Shown here piece after piece: positions 25,001 through 39,670 of a DNA stretch of 64,000 nt. A model generated the notes under the pieces. It did no database searches. It saw nothing but the letters and a program-made list of their open reading frames with translations, and was not told where the DNA came from. A program made the position numbers and the translations under genes. The DNA is taken from contig SCHM01000002.1 of NCBI GenBank assembly GCA_004123355.1, positions 5,429,569-5,493,568 on the forward strand, read 5' to 3'. Every line of letters begins with the position of its first letter. The stretch's first letter is position 1. The stretch is from Amphirosellinia nigrospora. Lineage: Eukaryota > Ascomycota > Sordariomycetes > Xylariales > Xylariaceae.

Positions 25001-28000
25001 ATATAATTTAATTATTAATTTAAAAATTTATTTTTTTTTTTTATTAAAAAAGTTTATAATATTTAAATATTATATAATAAATATATTTAAACGTTATATA
25101 ATAATAAAGCTAAATTTTTTTTTTTTAGCTAATTATATTTTTTTTAATAATTATTAGCTATATAATTATATATTATTTTAGTTTAAATTATTTACTTAAA
25201 TATTTTTTATATAATAATATAGCTTAATTTATATATATTAAAAATATATTAGTTTATTAATTAAAGCTATAATTATATTTAATTTTTTAATTATTTTAAT
25301 TTTATATAGTTTTTTTTTTTATTTTTTTTTTTATATTAAAACTTTATTTTAAAAAAAAATATAAATATATCGTATAAAAATAGTTTATTTTATTTATTAA
25401 TTATATAATTAATTTCGACTTTTATATAGTTTTTATATAATATTTTTATTATCTTTTAAATAACTATTGTTTTTTATATAATAAAAAAAAATAAAAAATT
25501 TTTTATTAATATAAAAATAAGCTTTAAAAATAAAAAAAATTAATATAAAATTATTAAATTTAATAATATTATTTAATATTTTTATTATTATTTATAAAAT
25601 TAATTTATTATTTATATATATATTAATTTTTTCCGAAAAATATTATATATACGTTTAAATAGTTTATATATTTATTTTATTTTATTTATTATTTAATATA
25701 TTTTAATAAATATTTTATAATATTATATATTAATTATTTTTATATATTTTTTAAATTTATTTAATAAAAAATTTATTTTAAAATTATATATAATATTATT
25801 TAAAAGTTTTTAATAAATATTAATTTAATATTTATATAATATTTTTATATATTTTATATAAATATTAATTTTAAAAAAATTACCGCTTAAAATAATATAA
25901 TAATATTAATAATATATAATACGTTTTAATTACTTATTTATATAATATTTAATTATTTTATAATTAAATTTAGTTATTTTTAATTATAAATTTAAATTAT
26001 TATAAAGCTTTATTATATATTTAATAATAATAATAAAATTTTTAGATTTTTTAAAAATAAATTGTTTAATTTTATATTTTATATAAAATAATATTTTATA
26101 TAATTTTTTATATAAAAATATTTAAATTATTTATATAAATAATAATTTAATTTTTATAAAATAGTTAATTATTTTATATAAACTAATATTAAAAAATAAA
26201 TAGTTTTATTTATATACGATAAAAATATTATTTTTATTTTTTTATATAATAATATTTTTTATATTATCGAAATATATTTTTAAACGGTTTATATTTTTAA
26301 AAAAATAAAAATAAAATAAAAATATTTAAAATATAAAATATTATATAGTTAATTTAATTATTAATTTTTATTATTTTAACCGAAATTATTATAGTTTTTA
26401 TTAAAGTTTATTTTAATTATTTTAAAAGTTTAAATAATTTTAGCTTTTAAGTTTTTTTATATAAATTTTTATTTATAGTTTTTTTATAATAAAAAATTTT
26501 AAAACTTTTATTTTTAAATAATATTTTAATATTTTATATAATATTAATTATTAAATATAAATAAATTAAACAATTAGTTTATAATTATTAATTAAATATT
26601 TTTTTTATTATATAATATATAATATATTTATAATATATTATATAACGTTTTTATTTTATATATTTAAATTTTTTTTTTTTTTTTATTATATATATTTAAA
26701 TAGCTTTTATATTTAATTAAATAAATTAAAAATTTTTTAAAAGTTAGTTTATTTTTAAATATTATTTTATATATTAAAATATTAATTTTTATATAAAACT
26801 TTTTTTAAAAAATATAATTAATTAATTAGTATTTTTTTTTTAGTAAATAAAATATTTTTATTTATATATAAGTTTTTTAAAAAATAATTATTTATATAAT
26901 TTTAGTTAATATATTATTTTTAAAAATTTTTAAAATATTATATAATATTTTTATATTATATAAATAATAATTAATTTAATTATATTATTAATTTATATAA
27001 TATAAATTTTTTATTTTTTATACGAAATATTAAATTATTAGGTTTTTTTAACTTAAAAATATAAATAAAAATCTAAAAAAATTTTTTATATATAATTTTT
27101 AAAAAATAAATATTATTTTAAATTTTAAAATATTTTTATATATATATATAATAATTATATTTAAATAAATTTTTTTAAATATTTTATTTTAAATATTTTT
27201 TAAGTTTTAAATAGTTTATTAATTATAATTTTTAATATTTTATATAAAAATAGGTTTTTTTTTTATTTATATATTTATACGAAAATAATATTAGTTTAAT
27301 TAGTTTAATATTAATTATAATTTATAATAATATTAAAATATATTTATAATATTATATGTTTTTTTTATATATAATTAAAGTTAATATAATATATATAATA
27401 ATTTTCGTATAATTAATTAATATTATAAAAATATAATATAAAACTAATTTTTTATAATTTTAAGCTTATAAATAATTAATAAACTATTATATTTTTATAA
27501 AATAAATTATATAATTTTTTAAAATAGTTTTTTTTTTTTTATTAAGTTTTTAAAAAAATTTAATATTTTATAAATAAAATAGCTTTATTTTAAATATTAT
27601 ATATAAAAAATCTAAATTTTAAATAAAAATATTTTTATATTTAATATATATAATAAATAAATTATTTTAAAGTTTAAAAAAAATTTTAAAAAACTAAATA
27701 TTTTATTATACGTTAAAATATAATATATTTTTTACTTATATAAAAATAAATTATTAATTAAAATAATAATAAATAATTTTAATAATTAAAAAAGTTTTAA
27801 AATTTTGCTTTTAATATTTTATTTTTATATAATATTTTATTATTTAAAGTTAAAAAGCTAGCTTTTATTATATATATAAGTTATTTTACGGTTATTTTTT
27901 TATTTATTTTTTTATTTTTTTTTTATTTGTTTTTTTATTTAAAAAAAAAATCGTAAAATTATTTTATTATATAAAAAAACTTTGCTAACTTTAAAATTAT

Positions 28001-28813
28001 TAATTTAATATAAAAATATAAATATTATTTAAAATAGTATATAAAAATTTAAAATTTATATGTTAAATATATTTATTTTTTATAAATTATATAATATAGT
28101 TTTTTTTAACCGTTTTATAAGTTTTAATTTAAAACGTTTTTATATAAAAAACGTTATAAATTTTTTTAATAATTTAAATATTAATTTTATTAAATATTTT
28201 AAGTTTTATTATTTAAAGTTTTTTATTAATATTTTTAAAATTTTTTAAATTATATAAAATATAATTATATTTATATATAAATATACTATTTATATATTAA
28301 TTTATTTTATAATAATTATTTTAAAGTTTTATAAAATATTTTTATATATAAAAATTAATAATTTTTTATATAAAACTTAAAATATACTAGTTTTTAAGCG
28401 ATTTTTTTAATTATACTATTATAAAATATTAGCTAAAAAAATAAAAGTTATTTTAATTGCTTTTTTAAAATATAATATTTTATATATTTATTTATATTAA
28501 TATTATACGATTAATTATTATTTTTTATTATATTTAAAAATATTACGGACGAAAAAATTATTAAATTATATTATAAACTTTTATATAATTTATATAATAA
28601 TAATTAAAAAATAATATAATTATACGCTATTAATTAAACTTTTATATAAAAATATAATATTAAAATATATTAAAATAATTAAAATTTTTTTTTTTATTAA
28701 TATAATATTAAAAAAATTAAAATATAATATAAAAAACGTAGCTTATATAACTAAGTTTAAATTTTATTTTTATTTTTATTAATTTATATTTTTTAGCTAA
28801 AAATACTAATTAA

Positions 28814-29100
28814 TATTAAATAGCTAAAAAATATAATATTATATATAATAATAAATAAAATAAATATTAATATATATCGATTTATTTTTTTTAATTATTT
28901 ATATAAAAACTAAGTTTTTATATAGAAAATTTTTTTATATAAAAAAATTTTATTATAACATACTATATAACCAAATTAAGCAAATATATTAGCCTAACTT
29001 TATTATATAAACAGCTAATATTATAATTAATAATTAACTATTATACGTAGTTAATACCGATATATTAACTTTATATATAAATAATATTATAATTATAATA
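28814..29100. repeat. Right LTR of fossil A
   Basis: 287 bp. Aligns over its whole length with 21758-22042, mostly with C/T and G/A differences, for example ACCAAATTAAGCAAATATAT against ACTAAATCGGGCGGACATAC. Followed by CTTTA. Confidence 0.85.
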
Positions 29101-29445
29101 CTTTAGTTATATTTTATTTTTATTAAACTATTTTTAAATATAAAACTTTATTATATTTTTTTTTTAGCTATATAAACTTAAATAAAAACTTTTATAATTA
29201 AAACTAAATATTTTAATATTTAAGTTTAGCTTTAATATTTATTTAAAATTTATTATAGTTTTATATAACTATTTTAGCTTTATAATATAATATTTAGCGG
29301 ACTTTAAATAAGATTTATATAATATTATATAATATATTAAACTTAAATTTATATAATATTATAATAGTTTTTATAGTTATTTTAATTAAAAAGTTAAACT
29401 AATTTAATTTATAAATAAATATATTATTTAAACGTTAAGCTTTAA

Positions 29446-30243
29446 TTTTAATATATATATTTTATATATTATTTAAAGCTTTTTTATTAAATATTTATTA
29501 AAAATATAATTTAAATATTTATATTTTTTTAAAGTTATATTATTTTATATAAGTTTTAAAGCTTATTTTATTAAATATTTATTAAACAATATAATTTAAG
29601 TATTTATACTTTTTTTAAAGTTTATATATATTTTTTATATATTATTTAAGTTTATTTCGCTAAACGTTTATTAAAAAATATAACTTAAATATATATATTT
29701 TTTTTAAAGTTTATATATATTTTTATATAGTTTTTAAAGCTTTTTTAATAAATATTTATTAAGCAATATAACCTAAATAATTATATTTTTCCGAGGTTTA
29801 TATATAGCTTTTATATATTATTTAAAATATTTTCGGTAAACGTTTATTAAAAATATAACTTAAATAATTATATTTTTCTAAAATTTATATATAGTTTTTA
29901 TATAAGTTTTAAAGCTTATTTTATTAAACGTTTATTAAAAATATAACTTAAATATAAATATTTTTTTTAAAGTTTATATATATTTTTTATATATTATTTA
30001 AAGCTTATTTTATTAAACGTTTATTAAAAATATAATTTAAATAATTATATTTTTTTTAAAGTTTATATATATTTTTTATATATTTTTAAAGCTTATTTTA
30101 TTAAACGTTTATTAAAAAATATAACTTAAATATTTATACTTTTTTAAAGTTTATATATATTTTTATATATTATTTAAAGCTTATTTCGTTAAATATATAT
30201 TAAAAAATATAATTTAAATATATATACTTTTTTTAAAGTTTAT
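29446..30243 (+). repeat. Minisatellite, nine units of ~88 bp
   Basis: Marker word AACGTTTATTAAAAATATAA (or its AATATTTATTAAA form) recurs at about 29491, 29575, 29664, 29752, 29840, 29928, 30017, 30105 and 30192, i.e. spacings of 84-89 bp, mostly 88. Each unit also carries AGTTTATATATATTTTTTAT and TTTAAAGCTTATTTTATTAA. Units differ largely by transitions. It begins about 350 bp after fossil A. Confidence 0.9.
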
Positions 30244-31539
30244 AGTATATTTATAAATAGCGTTAAAATAAAACCCGGAAAAAAAATCCTTTTTATACGT
30301 TTTATATATAAAAAAGCTTTTTATTTTTATATAATATAATTATAGTAAGCTTAAAATAAATATTAAAATAAACTTTTAGTTATAGTTTATATTTAAGTAT
30401 AAAAATAATTTAAGTTTTCCGTAAAAAATAAATAAATAAAATTATAGTTTATTTTTTAAGCTTATTCGAACGCTATAAAATTTATAAAAATATAATTAAT
30501 TTTAGCAAAAATTATATAATATTTATTTAAACTTTTAGTTTTATTAGTAGTTTTTAATTATTTAAATATTATTTTCGTTTTATTTGGACTTATAGCTATA
30601 ATTAAAATTTATTAAATTAAAAAGTTTATATATTTTAATTAATTATTTTTAATTAATTTTTTAAAGTTTTTTTTTTATAGTTTAAAATAAAATAGCTTTA
30701 AAAAAAAATATATTTAATTTTATAAAAATTCTAAAAAAATTTAAATATTAATATAGCTTTTTTGCTTTTTTTTAAAAAGCTAAACTTTTTTTTTATTTTT
30801 TAAATAAAACGCTAAAAAAAATAATAAAAAAATATTAATAATATTTACTTATAAATTTTAGCTAACTTTTTTATATATAGTTTTAATAAATATTATTAAT
30901 AAATATTAAGTTAAAAATTATAATATAATAAATTTATCGAAATTTTTAACTAAATTAAAACTTATTTAATTAAAATATTATTAAAGCTAAATAATATTAT
31001 AATATTATAGTTATATTTTTATATAAAACTATAAATAATAAATATTTTTAAATAAAATATAAAAAAGCTTAATATTATTACTAATAATATATTTTATGTT
31101 TTAATTAATACTTTTTATATTTTTTTTTTTAAATTATATATTATAAAAATTATTAATTTTATAAAGTTAAAATTAAATTTATTTAGTTTAAATTTTTTAG
31201 TTTATTATTATATTTATTTTTATAAGTTTTAAAAAAAATATTAGCTAAAATTAAAAAATTTTTTTATTTATACTTTATTTTTTAAAGCAAAAAATAATAT
31301 TTAAAAAAAAACAAATAAAAAATATTTTTTTTAAATAAATTTTTAATAATATATTAAATAAAAAAGTTTTTTTTATTATATTATAAATATTATAACTATT
31401 AAAAATATTATATAAAAACGTTTATAGTTTTAATATAATAATAAAAATATAACAATAGTTTTATAATTAAATAGTTTATTATTAATAGTTATTCCGATTA
31501 AAATTAAAATTAATAATTTATATTTATTAGTTTTATTAT

Positions 31540-31797
31540 TGTTACAGCCCCACTCTTTTAACCCACTTATCTGGGGCTATGGTTGCACTGTGGCTGCCCC
31601 ACAGGGAATGTGTGGCAGTACTGGGCTAGGCGGTGTAAGGCGGCAGTACTGGCGGTATGGGCACACCCACAAATACTTATTGCCACCTGCAGGTCAATGT
31701 ACTAGTACTTCTTTCCTTTTTTCCCTAAGTAGAAATTAGCTTTTAATATAGGGTAAATTAGGTGTCTGAACCTTTTGCCTGTGTTGCATCCATCATA
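31540..31797. mobile_element. GC-balanced insert, possible solo LTR (258 bp)
   Basis: A sharply bounded island of normal composition. It starts TGTTACAGCCCCACTC and ends near GCATCCATCATA (TA where CA would be expected). ATTAT occurs on both sides (31535-31539 and 31798-31802), which could be a target duplication but is weak evidence in such AT-rich DNA. It contains GGCAGTACTGG twice and a TGGGGC...GCCCCA pair. Being short, it would lie under the length that triggers RIP. No protein family is visible. Confidence 0.4.
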
Positions 31798-31918
31798 ATT
31801 ATTTTATTTTTAAAATACTAAGCAATATATAGTTTTTGTTTGCTTTTTAATATATTTTAAATTTTTAAACTATTTAGCGTTAACTATTAAATAAACTATT
31901 TTATATAATTAAAAAGAA

Positions 31919-32113
31919 TATTATAGGTTATAAATAAAGCTTAATTAAAAGAAAAGAAATTTATTATTAAATTTACATAATGGATTTAATAATAGATTTT
32001 CTAACTAATAGTATATACTAGCTATTTATTTAAATATAAATATTGCTGGTAGTTTTTTTTTATGCTTCGTATAAAAAACTATTAACAATATAAACCTTTT
32101 AAAGGCTTTATTA
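31919..32113. repeat. Left LTR of fossil B
   Basis: 195 bp; matches 39479-39670 along its length, mostly with C/T or G/A differences plus short indels. Confidence 0.75.
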
Positions 32114-35100
32114 AAATACTAAAGTATAAAAAGTTTTTATTAACTTTAATAAATTAATTTAGCTAAACTATATTATAATTATAATTTTTTTATATATATA
32201 TTAATTACTTATTTGTTTTATTTTTTTACTATTTTTTTATAAATTATTATAACTTAAAGCTTTATTAAAAGCAAAAATTTATTTATAAATATATTAAGCG
32301 TTAAAGCGTTAATAATAAAATATTAATAAGATTTAGTATTAAAGCTTTAGTAATTATTTTATATACTTATAAAGCGCTTATTTTCCGTTTTTTTTGCTTT
32401 AAATATAAGTTTAAATAGTAGCCCTAAAAGATTTTTTTTTTTTAGTAATATATATAAAAACTATATTTAAATTAATATTTATTAATAAGTTTTATAATAT
32501 TAAAAATAATACGCTAAATATTAATATTATATTTATAATTTTATTTTTTTTATTTAATTAAATAATCGAAGTTATTTTTTTTAGTTAAAATAATACTTAA
32601 ATATAATTTCGATTTTTAAATATTATTTTATTATTATTATTAAAATATTAGTAGCTTTAACGGGCTTTAATAGTAATATTATTTGCTTAAAAAGTTTTTA
32701 TTATTTTTATATAGTACTATTAAAATAATAATAAATATATATAATAATATTTAAAGAAGTTTAATTTATAAGCTAAGTTGTTAATTTTATGTTTAATAAT
32801 TTAAAGTTTAGTTTATTATTATAAATATTTTTTAAAAGCTTACTAAATAAATAATAACTATTATATAAATAAAAAAAACTTTATTATTTAGTTTAAATTT
32901 TAATGCTTAATATTTATTATTAAAATATTTTTTATTATAGCAGCAGTAAAATTTATAGCTAATTTAGTTTTTATTATAAATAGTTATATAAAACTTTATA
33001 TTTTTAAAATTATATATATATTTAGCTTATAAATATATCGAAAAAGCTAAAAATTTAAACTTAAATAATTATTTATATAAAATAATTATATAGCTTATAA
33101 AAACGTAAAATTAAATTTTATTATAAAATAAAAATTATATTAAGCTAGTTTAACTTAAAATATATATAGTTATAAAATATATTATTTTTAATTATTTAGT
33201 TTTTTTTTTTAAATAAATTATTTTTTATAAATAATACGTAATAGTTATTAATAATTTAATACTTAATATTTTTTATATACTTTTTTAAAAGTTAAAAATA
33301 AACTTATAATCGTAATTAAAAATAATTTTTTTAAAAATATTTTAATTATTTAAAAATATTATTTAATTAAAATTATTGCTTAGTTTTTAATAATATATTT
33401 ATATTACTAAAATTATAAACGTCCGTTTAAACATATAATAAAAAATTATTATTATATAATTATATATATTAAAGCTATTTAACTATTATAAATATTTTAT
33501 AATTTAATAAAATAATATAAAAAAAATTAATTATAATTATTTATATTAATAATACGTTTTTAAGTTTAATTAAACATAAATATTTATTAGTTTTTATTTA
33601 TTATTATAATTAATATTATATTTTAAATAATATTTTTATTTTTTAATATATTATAACTTTTTATAAATCGAATATAGTTTTAAAGTTTTATTATATAATT
33701 AAATCTAAAATAATATTTTTATTATATATAATATATAATATTTATTTATATATTATATATAAACGTAAAATTATTTAATTTTTTATATTTATTATAAATT
33801 AAACTATTTATAATAAAAATAAATACTTAGCTTTAGAAAAAACAATAGCGTTTTTATTATATATAGTTTATAAAATTAATTTTAATAAAATTTGTTTAAA
33901 TTTTTTATAATAAAAGTTTACTTTATATTTTAGCTTAAAATTACGCTTAAATATATTATTTATTATTATTTCCGTAATATATTTTACTATATTTTATATA
34001 AAGTTTAATATAGCAGTTTTTATAATCGCTTTTTTATTTTTTAAGTTTATAATATTTTATTATTATAAGTCGATTTAGCGCATTTAAAATATAATTAAAA
34101 CGTTTTAATATAATAAAATATTTAAAAACTATTATTAATAAATAAATAATAAATAATTATAACTAATTATTTATTTTATTAATAGCGGAAATATTAATAA
34201 AGTTTAATTAATAATATTTTTTATAGCTAAATAATTTATTAAAACTATTATATATTATTTAAATAAATTATTATACGAAGTTTTTTTATAATTTATATAA
34301 AATATATTATTTTTATTTAAAAAGCTATATTTAGTTTTAGCTTATAATAAATATTAATTTAAATATATAATTAGCTATATTTATATAAAAAGTATAAGTT
34401 CGTTTAATTTTTATTCGAATTTAGTTTAATATAAAATTATATATTAAAATTTTATTTAAAATATTTATTAATTTATAAATATAAAATATAATTTAAATAA
34501 TATAATATAAATATAGTTTTAAAATAAATAACGTTTTAAATAATATTAAAAAACTATTTTAATTAATATAAAGTTATAATATATAGTTTATATATAATTT
34601 ATAATAACTTAGATTATTATTTATTATTTTTTTTTTAATAATTTTAGCTAATAAAATATTTATTTTTTATAAAAGCTTAGCTAATTATATATAATAAAAA
34701 AAAATTATAAAAAATTTATTTATACTAAAATATTATTCAAAAGCTTAAAAATTCTTAAAAAATATAAACTACTTAAACGTTTATATGCGTTTTAATATAA
34801 AATATTTTTAAAATTATATAAAATTTAAAAAATTTAATAAAAAAATAACTAATAAAGATTTTTTTAATAATATAATAATATTTTTTAACTAAAATAAACT
34901 AAAAATAATATTTAATATTATATATTTTTTCGAATATATTAAAAAAAATAATAATATTATCGATAAATAATATAAAAATAAAATAAAATAAAACTATTTT
35001 TATATTTTTAAATATAATTAAAAAAATTTATATATTTATTAATATAATTTAAATTTTTTATACTATAAAACTAATAATAATAAATTTATTTTTATAATTA

Positions 35101-38100
35101 AAATAAATTAAAAATTAATAAAAAAAACCTATTATATTAATATAAATAACGTAAGCTTTTTTATAAAGTTTTTAATTATTTTATTTTATAAAAAAAAAAA
35201 ATAGCTATTAAAAATAGCAATTTTATTAAACTATTATAAATTAATAACTATTTAATTTTATTTATATTATAAATTTTTTTTTAAATAATAAATATAAATA
35301 CGTAAAAATATAGTTTTATTTATTTAAGTTATATAATTTATTTCGTAAAATTATTATAAGTTTTATTAAAAATTTTATATTTTTTCGATTAAAAAAATAA
35401 ACTTTATATTTAGTTTTATTTTTATTAATTTTATAAAAAAATTTTAAATTATTTTATTTTAAAATATCGATTTTATTTTTATTTATTTAAATATTATAAA
35501 CTTTAATAATTTTAGCAAACTTAGCTATTTTAAAGCTTTTTTAATATAAATATAAATATTATTATTATTATATTTTAAAAAATCTATAAACTTTTTAATA
35601 TTTAAAATAAATATATTTTAAAGCTTAAGCTTAAAAGTTTTTTAATATTATATATAGTTTTTTAATAATAATATATTTTAATATTTATAATAAAATTATA
35701 TACTATATTAATAAAAAAATATTTAAAACTAAACGTTAAAATATTAATAACTAAAAATAAAAATATTATTTTTTATATAAACTAATAACGTAATTATTAA
35801 TTTTATTAAATATTATTATAAAAATAATTATAAAATTTATTAATTCGTTTATAAATATTAGTTCTATTATATTATATTAGTTTATAGCTATAATTAGCGT
35901 TATATTAAATTTAATATTATAGCAATAAATAAATTTAAATAATTAAAATTTTAAACTAATTATTTTAGCTAATATTATTAAAATAACGCTATAATAATTA
36001 AAGTTTTATAATTAATTTTTATAATTAATATATATATTTTATTATATTTTTATAAATTTATTTTAGTTTAATATTTTTATTTATTTTAATTAAATATATT
36101 ATTAATAATTAAAATAATTTTAAAAATTTTATATTTATTATAATATTTATTATATTTTTATATTATTATAAAATAAAAGTTATAATTAATAAATAATAAC
36201 TTATATTTAATTTATAAATATATATTTTTATTAGCTATAATAGTTATAATATATATTAATAACTTTTTATATATTTATAGCTATAAACTAAACTTCGAAA
36301 TTAATAATAAATTATTAAAATTATAAAAATAATAATATTTTTAAATAATTATAATAACTTTATAAATAAAAAAATTATTATTTAATATATTTAATTATAG
36401 TTTTTTATTTTAATTTAATTTTTTTTTTATATTATAATTTTAAACTATTTATTATTAACTTTTCGAATAAAAACTTAAATTTAGCTTAATATATTATTTT
36501 TATACGTTTATTTTTATAATAATTATTTAATTTTTACGTTTTTATTATATATTTTAACGTATTAAATATTTATTACCGATTATAGTTTTATTTATATTTA
36601 AATCGGTATATATTTTTATATTTTAACTAATTAATATATATACGCAAAATAAAAATATATATAGCTTAAATATAAAACTTTATTATATATATTTATATTT
36701 AACGCTTTAAATATAAATATTTTTAATTTAAAGATTTTATTTAATTTACTTAATATAAATAATAAATTATTATTAAAAATATTTTACTTTTTAACCGTAT
36801 TTTTTTTAATTAATTTATATTAGCTTAAATATTAAAAAATTTATTTCGTAAAATAATATTTAAATATATATTTATATATACTTATTTAAAATAATAAATA
36901 AAAATATTAATACGCGCTATATATTTTAATAAATATATAGCTTATATTTTTATATATAAATAAAATATTAAATAATTATATTTTTATAATATTTATAATA
37001 AATAAAACTAAACTAAATATATAATAAAAATATTATTATTATAATTTCTATCGGTATTATATTTAGATTTTTTTTTATTTAACGCGCGTTATTAGTTTAA
37101 TATATACTATAATAACTATTATATTTTTTATTATAATAATACTTATAATTACTATTATATTATAACTATAGTTATAGCTACGGTTATAATTATAGCTATA
37201 GTTTCGATTACTATTATAACTATTATTACGTTTTTTATTTTTATTATTACGTTTTTTATTTTTATAAATACTTTTTTTATTATTTTTTTATAATAATTAT
37301 AATTTTATATAATATTATTACGTTATTTATTATTTATTATTAAAATAATAATAATATTTATAATAAAATTAATATTTATTTTTTAATCGATAATAATTAA
37401 ATATTTATAATTATTTATTTAAAATATAAATTCTAAAATTTATTATTATTTTTCGAATAATTATAAAAAGTTTAATATTTAAAACTTATATTTTATTTTT
37501 TATTTTAATTTATAATATATTTTATCGATTTTTTTTATATTTATTTAATATATCCTTTTTTTTAATAAATAAATATAATTAATAATTATTTAGCTTATTA
37601 ATTTATATTTTTTATAATATTTTACTAATTAAAATTATTTTAAACTAAAGTTTTATTTTTATAATATATTATAGCTTATATTAATAAATTAAATAAATAT
37701 ATTTTTATTCTATATTATATCAAATAAAAAAAAATTACTTTCGAAAAACTTTTTATAGCGTATTTAAACATATTTTAAACTATTTTTTAGCTTTTTAAAT
37801 ATTAAACTTAAGCTTATTTTCCGCTAAATATAATAATTAATAAGCTTAATTTTATCGTTTATTATAAAAAAACAAAACTTACGAAAAATAATTAAATAGC
37901 TTTAAATTTAACTATTATTTAATAATTCTATATTATTAAACTTATATATAGCTTAAATATATTAAAAAATATATATATATCTATATAATATTTTTTTTAT
38001 TTTATAACTTTTTTTTTTTTAAGTTTTTAATTAAAGTTTAAAACTTTAATATTTTTATATTTAATTTTATAATATTTCCTATTATAAATATAATTAAAAC

Positions 38101-39478
38101 AAAGTTTTATAATTATTATTTATCGCTATAACTATAGCCGCTAAAGCTAACTTTTTATTTAATAAATTTAAATCGTTATTAAAGTTATTTGTTCCGCTAT
38201 TATTTTTATTACTATTATTATTACTATTGCTTATTTTAATTAAAAAATATATTTTTATATTTTTTATATTATTTTTAGGGCAATAAAAAAAAGCGGGAGC
38301 AAGGGTTTATTATGCTTATTATATTTAAAAATAAAAGCGGGAATATTATTATTATTTTTTTTATTTATAGTTATATTATTAAAATTAATTATTATACCGT
38401 AAAAAGCTTGCTAGTTAATATAGTTAAAAATAAAATATTAATAAAAATATAATATCGATTTTTTTAAAACTTTATAAAAACGCTAAAATTTTAATTTATT
38501 TATATAATTAAATTAAATTTATCGTTAATTTACTCAATATTTTTTATAGCTTTTTATATTTAATTTAATTTAATTTTATTTAAAATTATTATTTTTTATT
38601 ATTTTAAAAATATATTTATAGTTTCGGCATTAAATCCTAGCTACTAATTTAATTTTTTAAACAAAACTTTATAAATTTTTAACTTATTATCGCTAATTAA
38701 GCTTTAATATTAATATTAGCTTCGGTTATTTCCGCGCTAATTTTATTTTTTTATTTCGTTTTAACTTTTTAAATTATATTATCGGACAATTTATAAACGT
38801 TTTTAATAAAATATATATTAATAATAATAATACTTATTTTAATAATTATTACGCTAAAAATTAAAAAAAAAAACTTTAAATAAAAGTTTTCTAATAAATC
38901 TAACATTTAATTTAATAAATAATTAAATACGTAAAAAATTATTATTTATTAGTTTATATTTATTATTTTTATATAACGTTATAATAATAACTTAAAATAA
39001 AATAAATTATACACAAATAAAATAAAATAAATATATTAATTTATAATTATATTTTAATAATAAAACTAATATATTTATAAATTTTAACAGCGAACTAAAA
39101 CGTTTAAAAACTTTATAATAAAATTAAAATATTTAAACAATTAATTAATAAAAATCTATAACGTTTATAATTTTATAATTTTTAGTTATATTATAAAAAC
39201 TAATATATTTAAAATATAAAATATTTTATTAAGCTTTTTTTAAAGCTAAATAATTAACTTATTTAAAAGCTTTATAAAAAATATAAAAATAAAATATAAA
39301 ATAAATTAATACTAAAGCATAATATTTGCTTTAATTAATAAATATATATAAATTACATATATTAATTACCGCCGAAAAAATTAATATTTTTTAACTTTAA
39401 AAAATTTAAAAATAAATAGTTTTTAATATAGTTTAGTATTTATAATAAAACTATATAATAAACATTACTTTAAAAAAA

Positions 39479-39670
39479 TATTATAAATTATAAAATAAAA
39501 CTTAATTAAAAAAAAAAATTTATTATTAAATTTACGTAATAAATTTAATAATAGATTTTTTAACTAATAGTATGCTAGCTATTTATTTAAATATAGTATT
39601 ACTAGGTAGCTTTTTTCTACGCTCCGCGCAAAAAACCACTAGCAATATAAACCCTTTAAAGGCTTTATTA
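39479..39670. repeat. Right LTR of fossil B
   Basis: 192 bp; less mutated in its second half (39590-39660) than the left copy. Confidence 0.75.

Larger units (their letters stand above)
21758..29100. mobile_element. LTR-element fossil A, heavily RIP-mutated (7343 bp)
   Basis: Two direct repeats of 285 and 287 bp bound this interval: 21758-22042 and 28814-29100. The left one starts TGTTGGGTGGCTAAAGGG and the right one has the same sequence with G-to-A changes. Both end AATTATAATA (original CA to TA). The element is flanked by a perfect 5-bp target duplication CTTTA (21753-21757 and 29101-29105), so it is a complete insertion by length. The interior is saturated with changes and no domain can be read, so the superfamily is not assignable; size and 5-bp duplication suit Gypsy or Copia. 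Coding capacity is thoroughly destroyed. Confidence 0.85.
31919..39670. mobile_element. LTR-element fossil B, heavily RIP-mutated (~7.75 kb)
   Basis: Direct repeats of ~195 and ~192 bp bound the interval: 31919-32113 and 39479-39670. Both start TATTATARRTTATAAA (TG to TA at the edge), share TTAATAATAGATTTT, GCTAGCTATTTATTTAAATA and AACCYTTTAAAGGCTTTATT, and end GGCTTTATTA. The right copy keeps a GC-richer stretch (CTACGCTCCGCGCAAAAAAC). I could not find matching target duplications. The interior is unreadable, so the family is not assignable; no coding capacity remains. Confidence 0.75.

Noticed and set aside
28060-28248. Open frame in the AT block
   Set aside because: Same low-complexity Phe/Asn/Ile/Lys composition, inside LTR fossil A.
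29446-30243. CRISPR array
   Set aside because: Units are contiguous 88-bp repeats without unique spacers, in a eukaryotic genome.
31539-31739. Open frame in the GC-normal insert
   Set aside because: No conserved domain; the insert looks like a repeat, and openness follows from composition.
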